Shown here in pieces: positions 49,534-61,312 of a stretch of 64,000 bases of DNA (its first letter is position 1; every line of letters begins with the position of its first letter). The stretch is from Mugil cephalus (taxonomy: Eukaryota; Chordata; Actinopteri; Mugiliformes; Mugilidae): NCBI RefSeq assembly GCF_022458985.1, contig NC_061778.1:5535501-5599500 (forward strand). Direction: 5' to 3'. The position numbers were made by a program, and so were the translations under genes. The notes below the pieces were generated by a model, which worked only from the letters and a program-made list of their open reading frames with translations, was not told the DNA's origin and searched no databases.

Positions 49534-50372
49534 ATTATCATATCGTATCGTATCAAATTGTTTTGTATCGTATCGTTTTGTATCATTTTGTATTGCATCG
49601 TCGTACTGTATCACATTATATTGTATCGTACAATTTTGTATTGTATTGTGTCATACTGTATTGTATTGTACTGTTTTGTATTGTAGCCTATCGTATCATG
49701 TAGTGTATGGTTTTCTATTGTATCATATTGTATCGTATTGTATCTGATCTTGTCATATCACGTTTTAGCTGTCAAGTTTATTAACAGTATCATATATCAT
49801 ATCGTACTGTTTTGTATCGTATAGTGTCATATTGCATCATGTTATATTGTATTGTTTTGTATCATATCGGATTATATTGTATTCTGTCATTTTATATCGT
49901 ATCGTATCATATTGTATAATTTTGTATCACGCCACTTTGAATCATACCATATCGTGCCACGTTATATTGTTATATTGTATTGTACTGTTTTGTATCGCAT
50001 CCTATCGCATCCAACCCTGTCATATTGTATGTTTTTTTAAGGTTTTGTATTGTATCATTTTGTGTCGTATTGTTTTTATCATATCGCACGTATCGTTTGC
50101 ATTGTATCGTAATGTGTAATTTAGTTTTGTGTTGTCCCCTATCATATCTTAGCATGTTGTGTCCTATCACATTGTATCGTTTTGTATCGTAATATTTACT
50201 CATCATTTACATTGTATCGCATCATATCGTGTTATGTAGTATCGTACTGTTTTGTATCACTTTGTATCGCATCGCTTTGAATCGTATCATATCTTGCCAT
50301 ACTATATCACATCATATCTTATCGTACAGTTTTGTATTGTATTGTGTTATGTTGTATCGTATCATATCACAC
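49534..50372. repeat. degenerate ATCGT pentanucleotide array
   Basis: About 840 bases are built from five-base units of the types ATCGT, ATCAT, ATTGT, TTTGT and ACTGT, with occasional unique inserts (for example about 49760-49790 and 50028-50045). Open frames in it on both strands (Tyr/Cys/Ile-rich or Tyr/Asp/Asn-rich) are by-products of the repeat. It begins as the tail of the LINE fragment at its left. Confidence 0.9.
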
Positions 50373-50559
50373 CTCTTATATTTCTGATTTAATGCATTTA
50401 GGCAAAGGACCGTGATCCGCTCTAGTAACAGAGCACTCAGCGGCTTTGAGAAGAGAAGGAGTTAACAAAATCCGTGTCACCACATGTCGGCTACATTGAC
50501 AGCTGAAGTGTATTACAGATGCCAAAGCCACGTGTGCGGTATATTTGACGTTATTTAGA

Positions 50560-50930
50560 CGCCATGGACTGAAAAGTCAAAACTAACAAACTGCAGTTTT
50601 CTGATGCTGAATGATGTGGGGTGGCGTGAAGAAAGCCTCGTGGAGGTGTTGACAGCGCTGGACAAACCGCTCGCAGCCACTCTCTTCATTATCAGAAAAT
50701 GAAAATAACCAGCCGAGGAGTCATGCTGCTTGTTGATCTTTCCCCAGGTGATGGCAGGATGGTCTGCGGGGAACAAGCTTTCGCCGGCTGCTTGGGCTCC
50801 TCCGGTAAAGAGATGAATGGCTGAGCAAAAAAAAGTGTCACGAGGATGAGTCACCCCGGAGCGACAATGTCTCTTTGTATTTGTGCGAACCGAGGGCCGA
50901 TGATTCATGAGCGAAATCACGACAGTTCCC
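50560..50930. promoter_or_regulatory. candidate conserved non-coding block 3
   Basis: A repeat-free, G+C-balanced block just downstream of the GPCR gene. It includes TTCATTATCAGAAAATGAAAA and GATGATTCATGAGCG words. It resembles an enhancer block rather than decayed repeat. Candidate only. Confidence 0.2.
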
Positions 50931-50982
50931 TTTAAAGAACAAGATGTATGACAGACAGAATTTGAGAAAGAAACAAAAAAAC

Positions 50983-50988
50983 TTTATT
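50983..50988 (-). terminator. candidate GPCR polyadenylation signal
   Basis: AATAAA on the minus strand about 975 bases beyond the receptor stop codon. The sequence between (50989-51961) is non-coding and is the likely 3' UTR. Confidence 0.45.
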
Positions 50989-51961
50989 CTGCAATAACAC
51001 GTTGTTCAGGTTAAAATACAATATTTTGCCTGTCTTGCCAGAGTGCATGAGGTACAAAGATGTACAATTTCTAATGCAAAACCCAGCATCAAAGAAGAAA
51101 TGTACAAAGAGTCAAAGATTATGCAAGTGGAAGCTATAAAAGCAACAAGCCCTGCTACTGCTGACAACCTAATACCTTTTCTCCTCTTTGAAATGCACTT
51201 AGAGGAGCAGCCATTATTTTAAATATGGTGATGCAGGGACCTTTGCTGCCGGTGTAAATCTAACTCAGAGCCCATTTAATATAATAGCCATGTCAGATTA
51301 CATGTGATGACCGGCACGTACGCAGTTACCGAGACCTCAGGGCTCAGGTGGCCTCCGCACACAAACAGCAACTGTCCCATTTTCATACTAATCTGCGTGT
51401 GCTCCATCTATCCACACACAAAACACACACTGGAATACCCAATTTCAGATCAACACAACTAATGGCCCACGGGCTAATAGGTTTACTTGTTTTGCTGCTC
51501 CTGATTTATGAGAACAAACAGACGCCGCGATAACAACGGTTCACCATACGTTAAGACAAATTCGATCCTACAGCAGAACGCAGACGGACTACAATTACGA
51601 ATTACAAATGAAAAGTTATTTCGCGTGGGGCAAACGTCATCCTTCACCAGCGTGGAGACGGCGCTTGTTTATCCGTTACCGATGAGAATATGACGACAGG
51701 CAGGAAACGCACGGACGAGACAACGAGACGAAAGTGAATCAATCGGGTTAACATTTTCTTGATAAAAACACAACAGACAATCATCAAGTCTTAATCAATA
51801 CATCTGATTTTGCATCGGAGTGCGGTGGAGAACCTAGCCCTGTTAAATTTAAACACATATCTCTCCCCCCTACACGCCATCAGCAGGTGTCCTCTTTAGC
51901 TCGAACCCTCTGAGCTGCAGAGACACCACTCGGGAAAGTCCAACAAGCCACCGAGTGCCTC

Positions 51962-54900
51962 TCAGACCCCGGTCAGGCTTTCGTTCAGAGTGGAGATTTG
52001 GTCGATCACACTCTGGCCGCGGTGGGCCTGCCGGGGCCGCTGGTGGAGCAGGAAGAGGCGCTTGGCCGCCGCCCGGTACTTCCGAGACATGAGGTTGTAG
52101 ACGACGGGGTTGATGGAGGCGCTGAGGTAGCACAGCACCATGGAGGCCATGTTGAAGTTCTGGCTCAGCATGGCCGTCTCGTAGTCGTCCACCTGGGCGA
52201 AGAGGTTCCTGCCGATGTGGTAGGGCAGCCAGCAGATGATGAAGGCCAGCACCACCACCACTGAGGAGGAACAGAATACAGGTGAGAGACAAAACTACAA
52301 CCTGTTCAAGGCGACCAACCCCTCCAAAGACCATTATCAACACATTTATGTGAATGTTATCCAAAAAAAAAAAGACCTCCCTGTCTTGGCTTTGCCACAA
52401 GGTTGCTAGGCAACAAACAGATACTCCAGGAAGTCACTGCAACCCCAAGAAACATCATATTTTATTCATTTTGGACACAGAAACCCCATCCTCTCATTTT
52501 CCCAGTGTTTGTGCTATGCTAAGGAACCATAGCTACGAGGAAGAAGAAACGTACATTCAGCCTCAAGTTACCTAGAGACACAATATATTCCTTTGACGAT
52601 GCGTGCTCTGCTGCTTTTGTAACGAAAATGACCTGAGGTGGTATCTACACGTAGCCCAGGGAGGAAGGGACTAATTACTTTAGATTTACAGATGTTTTTT
52701 TTTCTGTTTGTTTGTTTTCTGTTCTCTGACCCTGTTCACTAGAGATCTCATGAGGCTTAGAAATATGGTTTCGTTTGCACTTCGGGGAGAACAGACGTCA
52801 CGATTATTTTGGATTAAATAAGTCACACGCAAACACTGGAAAATAAAAAAAAATAAAAAAACAAACAAAAAAATCATTTATATTTCTAAGAATTTCATAA
52901 CACTCAGCGCCTAACCCTTTTTTTTTTTATTGTTTCTGTGTGGGAGCAATTTGATAAGACTTGATGGATGGTGTTTTATTTTTCTTTGTGTTTCTTCTAT
53001 CGTGTTACAGAAATACCTGATGTTTTTTTTTCCTTTTCTTTTCTTTTCTTTTCTTTTCCCCTCTGCTCACTTCAAAGCAGCGAGAACGCAGAGATACAGG
53101 GAGCCCACGTGTGAAACAGCCACTATTCCTCTGCAAGATAAAATCGTGCTCATGCCGGGCTGATGAGGAGCTGATTAACAAAATTGGTTTACAGGCTCTT
53201 TAAGTATCCTGTGATCTATGGCCGGCGGTCACCCTTGACATTTATTAATGACCAGCGGCAATTACGGCAACATCAAAAAAGAAGTTCTCCTGAAGCCCAC
53301 GCACTAGCGCTTATGTGCACAACCTCCCTTGGTCACTCGAAGAGACTGTAGCCAGTAATTGGCTGCAACGATGGAGGCATATTTTCACAACACTGGTATG
53401 TAAGCAAGCCAATTATGCAGCTTACTGTACGTGCAGCGAGGAGAAAACAGGCCACAAATCCAACAAAGGACGAGGCCAGAAATGTCTGCGCTGGGTGAGG
53501 TAATCACTGAGTCACTGATATTGATCAAGAATCCCCTGGAGATAAAATTAACATTGGTAATATCCTTATTTCTATGAGGATAATACATTTGAGTTCAATA
53601 ATTAAAGGACAGGTATATCTGGCCTTCCTCAGCCCAATTATTTATGAATTGACAATAATCCAAAAACTGATGCCACTGTTGATTCTGTCACTCGCAGCGA
53701 GCGACCCCTGAGATTAATGACGCCAGCAGATTTGTAGAGGCATGTAAATTTCCATTAAGGCTGATTAATGCGGACCTCTGATGACAATCCAATTAGGGAT
53801 TCAACAAACGTTGACGCAAGTTTGACAACATGGCCTCCGTGCAGCGCGTGCCCCGCCGGTGAACGCCATTAATTTTCCAACGCGATTAAACATGTGGTTG
53901 ACATGGACTGGCTCCGTCCCTGGCCACGGCATCGGCCCCCTCCAGCACACGAACAGGGTTTCCTGCGCCGTGTGTCTGAGCTGCAGAATTAAAGCAATCA
54001 GTATGCGCAGTGGCAGGACGCAATTAGCCTCGGACAAAAACAGAATAATTAGGCAACTGATATCAACGACAGCGCGCGTGGAGACGGCTTTTTCTTCATC
54101 AAAGTTGCAGGATAAAAGTTTAAAAATAAATAAATAAATAAAAAGGATGCACGCTGAGAGTGGTGAAAGAGAGTCAGGCAATCACGAATGTGTCCTCACA
54201 GAAAAACAGGAACACCGGATTCAAACAATGACAGGCAAATGGAGTGGGGCACCGCTTGGATTTAAGCTTTAGTTTCGGGAAGTTAAAGGCAGAGAAAGCA
54301 GCAAAATTAAAGCGTGCAACTTTGGATAATACGAAATGTCTCTGGATTTTGTGGATGGTTTTTTATCATCAAATGGGAAATATGAGTCTATGAATCTTCC
54401 TTATCTTTCTGCAGAACACACTAGAACGTTTCGGAATTCATTTGCATATAAAAACTTCAACTACTCACCCAAGATCTTTACTGTTTGCCTGTGTGACCTC
54501 TCTCTTGCCAGTGCACAGGGGCCTTGCAGGTCATTTTTGCTTTTCCACAGCTTGCACCCGATGGATCCGTAGAGAAAGATGAGGCAGAGCATCGGGCAGA
54601 AGAAGTAGGTGGTGGACACCCAGAGCATGATGTGCAGCTGCCCAGAGCTGATGGCGTAGCTGGTGTGCTTGCACTGCCCCGTGTTGTAGTCTGGGTGCGT
54701 GTCGTTGTCGTACTCCACCCCAACCAGGAAGAGCGTGGGCGCGGCGGAGGCCAGGGCGAAGCCCCACAGGGCGAGGATGATGTACTGGACCCTGCGGCGG
54801 GTCACCACCACCTTGCTCCTGAGGGGGAAGCTGATGGCCAGGTAGCGCTCGATGCTCAGAGCCGTGATGTGCAGGATGGTGGCCGAGGTGCAGCCCTCGA

Positions 54901-55252
54901 AGATGTAGTGGTAGAAGCGGCACACCGCTTCCCCGAAGAGCCACGGCACGTACTTCCACAGGCGGTACAGGTCGAAGGGCAGGCAGAGGAAGATGATGAG
55001 GTCGGACACCGCCATGCTGGACAGGTAGAGGTTGGTGGTGGTCTTCATGTCCTTGAAGTGCTGGATGATGAGGATGGTCATGGTGTTCCCGGTCACCCCG
55101 ACGACGAAGATGAGGATGCAGATGACGGTGATGGGGATGAGGGTGGAGGTGGGGAAGAGGGAGCCCTCGTAGTGGTGGTCGTCTATGTTGTACTGGTCCA
55201 TGGCCTCTGCTCCACCAGCATGAAGGTCCACCTGGGGTCTGGACCAGGGCAT
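51962..55252 (-). CDS. ghrelin/motilin receptor family GPCR (GHSR/MLNR-like)
   Basis: A class A peptide receptor of the group that binds ghrelin and motilin and signals mainly through Gq. Two exons (54469-55252, 51962-52260) join in frame to 360 residues. The intron falls at the start of helix 6, as in GHSR. Motifs: disulfide cysteines 111 and 194, ERY (135-137), CWLPYHIGR (271-279) and NPVVY (312-316). Glu119 and Arg279 match the GHSR pair that frames the ligand pocket (E3.33, R6.55). PFDLYRLW and GP-x5-RER-x-HRQTV are closer to motilin receptor than to GHSR, but the second extracellular loop is short, unlike mammalian MLNR. The start at MPWSRPQ is chosen; an in-frame Met at residue 18 is possible. 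No N-linked site precedes helix 1. Which paralogue this is stays open, so no symbol is given. Confidence 0.9.
52402..52414. promoter_or_regulatory. RFX X-box-like palindrome in GPCR intron
   Basis: GTTGCTAGGCAAC is a perfect inverted pair of GTTGC half sites in the receptor's intron, 142 bases beyond the exon 2 boundary. It fits an RFX X-box. No function can be shown. Confidence 0.35.
53032..53060. repeat. (TTTTC)n microsatellite
   Basis: About five TTTTC units within the receptor intron, preceded by a T run. Confidence 0.85.
53180..54120. promoter_or_regulatory. candidate conserved non-coding cluster in GPCR intron
   Basis: Three repeat-free stretches (about 53185-53275, 53690-53815, 53850-54080) carry ATTAATG, CATTAAGGCTGATTAATG, CAATTAGGGATTC and TGACATTTATTAATGACC words. 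Such clustering of homeodomain-type sites is typical of enhancers, here inside an intron that is long for this gene. Candidate only. Confidence 0.25.
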
Positions 55253-56200
55253 GCCAATCTCACTCAGTAAGTGGCACGGTGAAGAGTAAATCCCCAATGA
55301 GCAACTGAGGCGAGAAAACGGGTTTTAATGGACCAAACAAAGTTCTTCTGCTGCTATAGCCTCATAAAGCACAAATTCTACAGACTTTTTTTGTCAATTT
55401 TTTTTTTGTCAAAGTAAGATTTTAAACTGTTTCACTCCATTTCCTCAAGGGAGCAGCATAAACTCTTACAAAGATGCATGAAAAGGTTCACTGTTTTTTC
55501 TTGTCATTCTGAGATTAATCAAAACCCTTATAGATAACCAGCTGTTTTGTAAACAGCCTTCATATAAATCACTGCGGGTCGTAGTAAACAGGATAAACCA
55601 TTCAAACTCTCTGGAACAATCCCGTGAACTTCAACACTGAGAGCAGGAAGCAGCAGGTGCAAAAAGAAATCTTTGACTTTACCTTGAGAATTGAAGCTGG
55701 ACCTTTCAGCCTTTTTAAAACTTTCCTCTGTCCCTGTCGCGTCTCTGCGTGTGCCGCTGGAGATAAGAAGAAGCAGAAGCAGCACCGGCGGCGGCAGCAG
55801 AGGCGGAGGAGGAGTAGGAGGAGGAGGAGGAGGAGGAGGAGGAGGCGGCAGGAGGGGAGTAACATGAAGTGGCAGAGCCTGTCCTGATGCTCAATAACCA
55901 GTTGAGCTGCGGTGAGAGATGAAGAAAGGAGCACCACCTCCACAACCCACCACCCCCTCCTCAGCAGGGAGGTTGTCTGCTGTGTGTTTGTGTCTGAGTA
56001 ATCTCCATAATCGAATGATGACAGGCAAGATGATGGCAAAAGGGCAAAAGATGGAAGAAGGATTTAAGGGAACCCCCAAGCCACCGACGCCAATGCCGCT
56101 GCTCCTCTGGGAGAATAAATGACGACTGAGAGTCTTATTCATCTGGACTGAGCGTGAATACATGAGAAACAAATGGACAAACAGGGCTGCGTGTTCATTG
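55253..56200. other. GPCR 5' flank
   Basis: This should hold the receptor promoter and 5' UTR on the minus strand. It contains a GGA array at 55804-55846. No second gene is visible. Confidence 0.4.
55804..55846. repeat. (GGA)n microsatellite
   Basis: About thirteen GGA units with few interruptions. Confidence 0.9.
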
Positions 56201-56315
56201 ATTAATGCCATCAGTCAGTGAAGAGTGTTTGCCGAGCTGTCTGGACTTGAAAGATGAGGACTGTGTTTGCTTAATTGTCCGTTGGCCCCATCACTCTACA
56301 CTCCCCGCAGCTCAT

Positions 56316-56363
56316 CTCCTCCTCCTCCTCCTCCTCCTCCTCCTCCTCCTCCTCCTCCTCCTC
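56316..56363. repeat. (CTC)n microsatellite
   Basis: About sixteen CTC units. This lies only 470 bases from the GGA array and is its complement, so the two could pair. Confidence 0.95.
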
Positions 56364-56399
56364 AGCCTCATGTGTCAGACTTGTTACAACAAACCAAAC

Positions 56400-58349
56400 T
56401 TCAACCGAGGTGGCTGAGAAGGAAGAGAAGGAAGAGGAGGAAGGAGAGAGATGTATTTCAAATTTTAACATCATGTTTGGTCGGCAACCAGACAAGGACA
56501 AACTGTTTCAAAAGACAACATTTTTCACAGGGTTGGACAAGGTTTTCTGACTTTGGAGCGAAAGAAAAAAAGACTGGATATTCTGCCAATCAGTTAAACC
56601 AAACAGGACGACACAATTAGTTTCAGACACAAAAAAAGACATGGAAAAATTAGTTGTTGCAGGATAAAAGTAAAAAAACGATGCAATGCGAAAGTCATGC
56701 AGCAGAAATCTAGAAATATCAGATTCAAATGAGTCATTTCGATTCATTTGTTTATTTTCTTTTTTGCAACAGTGCAACAATGAAGACTGGGCAAACTAAT
56801 GGTTTTAAGATTTAGTTCCAGGGATTTAACCTTCTTTTGTTAGATTTTTAATTTCTCCAAGGTATTTGGGTTAATTGGGATCTAAGAGGTATAAAAAATA
56901 AGTCTACTCTTTGAACAGGATGTAGCGTTTGAAAGAAAAAAAAAGTCCTATGCATGGACAGATTATTTCACTATATATTAAAATAAAGTCACCAATGTGT
57001 AACAAAGTGTAAAACAGTTTATTTTAATAAATAAACTAATATGACAGGATTGCAAACAATGAAGTCCCCACGTCCTCAAACGAGTACTTGCCAATTATTG
57101 TAGCTTGTTTCTAGTGACAAAATTTGTTAAACGTGCACATGTCATATCAAAAAAGAAAATTTTTTAAGATTCAGACTATAATTTTACTGTATTAACCCTT
57201 CACTATCACTAGATGGCAGGCAAAAGTGTCCACTTATGAGGACAACAGGTCAAAATGAAGCAGAATAAGTTAAACCTAAAAAAAAGTGTAAAAAAATGTC
57301 CCCGTATGAGGACAGGGGATTTCAGGAGGCTAGAGGCCGAGAAAGCAAAATTACAGCATGATGCAACTTTGCATAATGACAAATGTCTTTGAATTTTAGG
57401 GACAATCTGAGATGACAGATAAATTCTACAGGTCAGCATGAAAGCTGGATTATTTCCAACCTTTAGTGTAAGTAAATGTTGGTGCTCGAGGCACATTTCC
57501 AGTTCCTGATCATCAGGTTTTCTTATTCTGTTTCCGCATGAATCACCAAAGCCTGGGTGACCGGTAGTGTTCTCTGTTGGTTCAGAGCCTCCACATCCAT
57601 TAAATCCACTAAAGCAGCCTTCACAGCCAGAGACACGCTGACACGAGGTTGTATTTGTGTGTTTACTCTGAGCTGACCCGCGGCCCGGTGAACCGCTCGG
57701 ACCTCGGAGGGTCAGGGGGAACGTCCCTCCTCCCTCACTGTTTACACCTGACAGAGAAAGCTTGTTTGTACGCTTTTTTTGTTGTTTTTTTTTTTCTCTT
57801 TTAATAAGGTTTCCAGTCCATCTCTCAACGCGCATCCCAATGTTGTTCGCAATGCGGCCTTCACCCCCATCAATCATGGCCCCTCGGCTCGGAGACATTT
57901 TACTCCAGGAGCTTTCATACAGCAGCGTCCCTCACATTCACGCACAACACCACGAGTTTATTTTTCTTAATACGTCTCATTGAAAGAAGTTAATCTAATC
58001 TCGGTCCATTCAGATTTCTTTTTCTTTCTTTTTATCAAACAGATTGTGCAGACAGGTGTATAAATCTCCTACCTACGCACAGATTCTTTGACGGCTGTCG
58101 AGAGTGACTCAGCGTCACTGATTCATCCGTGGACCTTCAGCTTTTCAACCTTTGGTGCTTTCAGTGCTGGAGGAGTTCGCTGAGACAGCCCGTGTTTTTC
58201 ATCTATTATCATTTTAATAATGTTCCAGCAGAGCAGATTTTATTCATGTATGTGTATATATTACTTGAAACAAAAGCAGAGGTCAGGGTCAGCTTCTAAT
58301 TCACCAGGATTGATGTAATGCAGGTTATTTTTTTTATTTCTATTACAAA
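56400..58349. other. GPCR-fndc3b intergenic region
   Basis: No coding exon was recognised. An open frame of 229 codons at 57209-57898 on the minus strand has no domain, is not supported by splice context, and I regard it as chance. Confidence 0.4.
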
Positions 58350-58647
58350 TACACTGATCAGGCATAACATTGTGACCACCCTCCTAATATTGTGTAGGTC
58401 TCCCTTGTGCCTCCTAATCAGTTGTGACTCATCAGAGAATGAACGTGGGCCTTCTGACGGTGTCCTGTGGTGTCTGGTAACAGGATGTTTTTAGTGGGTG
58501 GGGGGGAGTGGGGGCTCTGTGCATTATCCCACTGATCAGTTTGGGATTTAGTGAATTTGGAGGCCAGGTTGAGTTGCTCCTAAAGCATTTTTGTGTATGT
58601 GCCTGGGTTAGCTCTCAGCGGTTTTAATGTTGTGGCTGATCGGTGTA
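58350..58647 (+). mobile_element. MITE, copy B (both ends present)
   Basis: Starts CACTGATCAGGCATAACATT and ends AATGTTGTGGCTGATCGGTG, imperfect inverted repeats of about 20 bases, flanked by TA on each side as in Tc1/mariner-type insertions. It is 298 bases long, non-coding, and the reverse of copy A at 26746-27057. Confidence 0.75.
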
Positions 58648-59030
58648 GCCAATTTGCATTTCTTTCAGTTTTATTTCTTAGTTTGAGGTTCACTTCTAAA
58701 ATTGTGGCTGAGGTCAAAGTCTCTAGAGATTCTTCCCAACTATTTCATAACAAGATGTGAAACGATTGCTTATGAGGCTGAAATAATTATTTTGGTCGCA
58801 CTCAGCTGCCCCTGCTTGAAGAATTATCTTTTCCTAAACCTTATCTAATCATTTACTCTTCTGTAAAAGAGTTTGGATAAAATTGTTTTGTTTTTTTTTT
58901 TCCCCAGTGCAAACCTCTGCAGCGCTACGGCCGTGTGGAGTTTAATTCACTGAGGCTACGCTTGAGGTGTCCCTGTCTTTCTGCGGGCCATTCAAACACA
59001 ACAAAAGCCCCAAACGTCAAACATGATGAA
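58648..59030. other. intergenic stretch beyond the fndc3b 3' end
   Basis: Nothing recognised apart from a T run at about 58889-58901. Confidence 0.4.
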
Positions 59031-59043
59031 GAATTATAAATCT

Positions 59044-59049
59044 TTTATT
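59044..59049 (-). terminator. candidate fndc3b polyadenylation signal
   Basis: AATAAA on the minus strand, about 2.3 kb past the stop codon, at the edge where the AT-rich UTR-like sequence ends. Confidence 0.5.
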
Positions 59050-61273
59050 GTGCATGGATCCTTTGTAGATATCATGGCTATACAGATACACTTTAGATAC
59101 ATGTCTATGATTATACATTTTTTTTTCCCATAACGAACATTGTAAAGTGATATGTCTTGGTAGTATGTATAGTATAACAAATTTTCATTTTGGAATGTAC
59201 GGTGTATGAGGTAACTGCAAACATTAAAATTACATAAAAATGGTCTCTGTTTTTGTGCATATTTTACTGGTTTTTGTAGCATTTTGTCAATCTCCTCAGC
59301 CGAAGGGAGGGAGCCCAGGGTGAAGAGGTGTTAAAATGGCACACAATCGCTATCAAAAATAGGGATTTGAATTCTTCCAACTGACAAAGAGAAGACATTA
59401 GCAGAATGTCTAAAGGACCAAATCATTTAATTATGCAGGACGTTTTGCAAGGTACCTGTATTTCAATATCTTTTTTTTTCTTTTTCTTTTTACAGTTTCA
59501 ACAGCAAATTATCTGCCCAAAACCAAACAACACTAAACCCTACAGCCAGATCATCAGCACCGAAGGCTCGGCGTCGGCAACCTGTTACAAATACTTAACA
59601 CACAGAGAAAAAGGCAAATTTAGATTCACAGGAAGTACATGATAACACACTTTCGTATCCGCCGTTTCCACGATTCATGACTACTCAGGATTTATTATCT
59701 TCTGTATGGAGAGTATTAACTTATATTACTTCAACATTATAAAAAAATATACTTCACACATGTATGACCTGACGAAAGAAACCAAAATAAATCTTAATAC
59801 ACAGAACTAATATCTCTCATGATTACACGTGTCTACTAACATCAAAAATGAATGCTGCATAAGTAAAATAAAATAAAATAGTGTTATCTAACACTAAAAG
59901 AAACTAAAGGAAATTAAGAAAAAAATTCTCCCGAGATTTTTTTTCCTCTCCAATTAAGGCCTCTGAAACAACATACTTCTTTTTATTAGTTTTTTTTTCT
60001 TCTTTTATTTATTTTTTTTTGCTTATAGATTAGCTGTTTCAGTGACACATCATGTGATACTACAACTTTTAAAACACCCAAAAAACACAAGTAGGGCTCG
60101 CACAATCTCAAAGTGTGTTCTATAAAATGCATCACAAGACCAAGACGCAGTCAGTCGAGGTTTTTTCTTTCACTAAGGTGCAAAACTCAATTAACCGAGA
60201 GAGAGGGGGGGTGGGGGGTGAGGGCGGGGGGGCGGCGGGCGACGGGGAGGGGGACAAAATAAAACAAAACATACGAGAAAGCATACATTTTTTGTGCTGA
60301 ACAATAATATCTCAGAGTAAAGCAGCTGCATGATTGTAAAAACAAGCTACAGTATAACTATATGATAGTAAAAATAATTAGAATTCACTGTTAGTTTGGT
60401 TTTTGTTTTCTAACTTTATACTGAGAGTCGTCTTCTTTTTTTTTTTTTTTCCTCAAACTTACAGATCCTCGTCTCTTCACTGTACAAAAATATACTAACA
60501 TTTCTCCAGTCATTTTTGCATCCTTAAACATTCTGAACATCAAAAAAGGTCGGAAAGTGCTAAATGAACGTTCTATAATAGTGAACAAGATTTTGTTTTC
60601 TTCTTCTTCTTCTTCTTCTTTTCCTCCTCTCACTAGACTCCTCCAGCTCCAGGCGTGGAGAGTGGAGTTGTGATGGGTTTGAGTCCCTTCATCTGGCCCT
60701 GAAGCCCTCCCAGCCGTGTACCGCGGTGGCACAAACTACATACAGTATACACATCTGGACGCAAACGCACCTCACTGTGCAAACACTGGCCCACCAGGTC
60801 CCAGGATCAAAATAGCACATAGGCTAATGACACACCTACATACTATTTTTAGGAGCACATCTATCAAAAAACTGTTTCATACAGGACACGTAAATGGAAA
60901 TATAAATAATGAGTATTTCTATACATTTTATATATGCGCCGCTTCCTCCCGATCCTCTCCCCAAAAAAAATTAACCTACGCTTTCTGAGTTCCTTTTACA
61001 CACGGTGCTGATCTTGAGGGATTCAGAACAGGTAGCACAAAAGTCGGGGGCGGGGTGACAAGAGGCGGAGGGGTGGAGGAAGGAAGGAGAGAGAGGGTGG
61101 TGGAGGAGGAGGAGGAGGGGAGGGGGAGGTCAGGAAGGAAGGAATCACAGGTGCCAAATGAGATGTTACATCCTCCACTTATCATCAGCTCACCCTCCTA
61201 ATAATGCGATTACTCCGTTGAAACGGGAGAACAAGTTAAGTACAAAACAAAGAATACAAAACAACAGAGAGAC

Positions 61274-61312
61274 GGGTGGGTGGGTGGGGGGGGGGGGGGG
61301 GGGGGGGGGGGG
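61274..61312. repeat. poly-G tract (poly-C in the fndc3b transcript)
   Basis: GGGTGGGTGGG followed by an uninterrupted run of about 27 G, 54 bases beyond the fndc3b stop. Runs of this length are prone to sequencing error and length variation. Confidence 0.9.

Noticed and set aside
49310-50192. Overlapping open frames on both strands rich in Tyr, Cys and Ile
   Set aside because: They are produced by the pentanucleotide array, whose unit length of five rarely yields stops. They are not genes.
54524-55270. 248-codon open frame on the plus strand
   Set aside because: It is the complement of the GPCR first exon. Its E/V/G/H-rich composition is what a G+C-rich antisense frame gives, and no domain is visible.
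55602-56039. Leu/Cys/Arg-rich frames on both strands
   Set aside because: They are translations of the GGA/CTC microsatellites near the receptor promoter.
57209-57898. 229-codon open frame on the minus strand
   Set aside because: Low-complexity basic start, no recognisable domain, no splice or promoter context, and ordinary intergenic composition.
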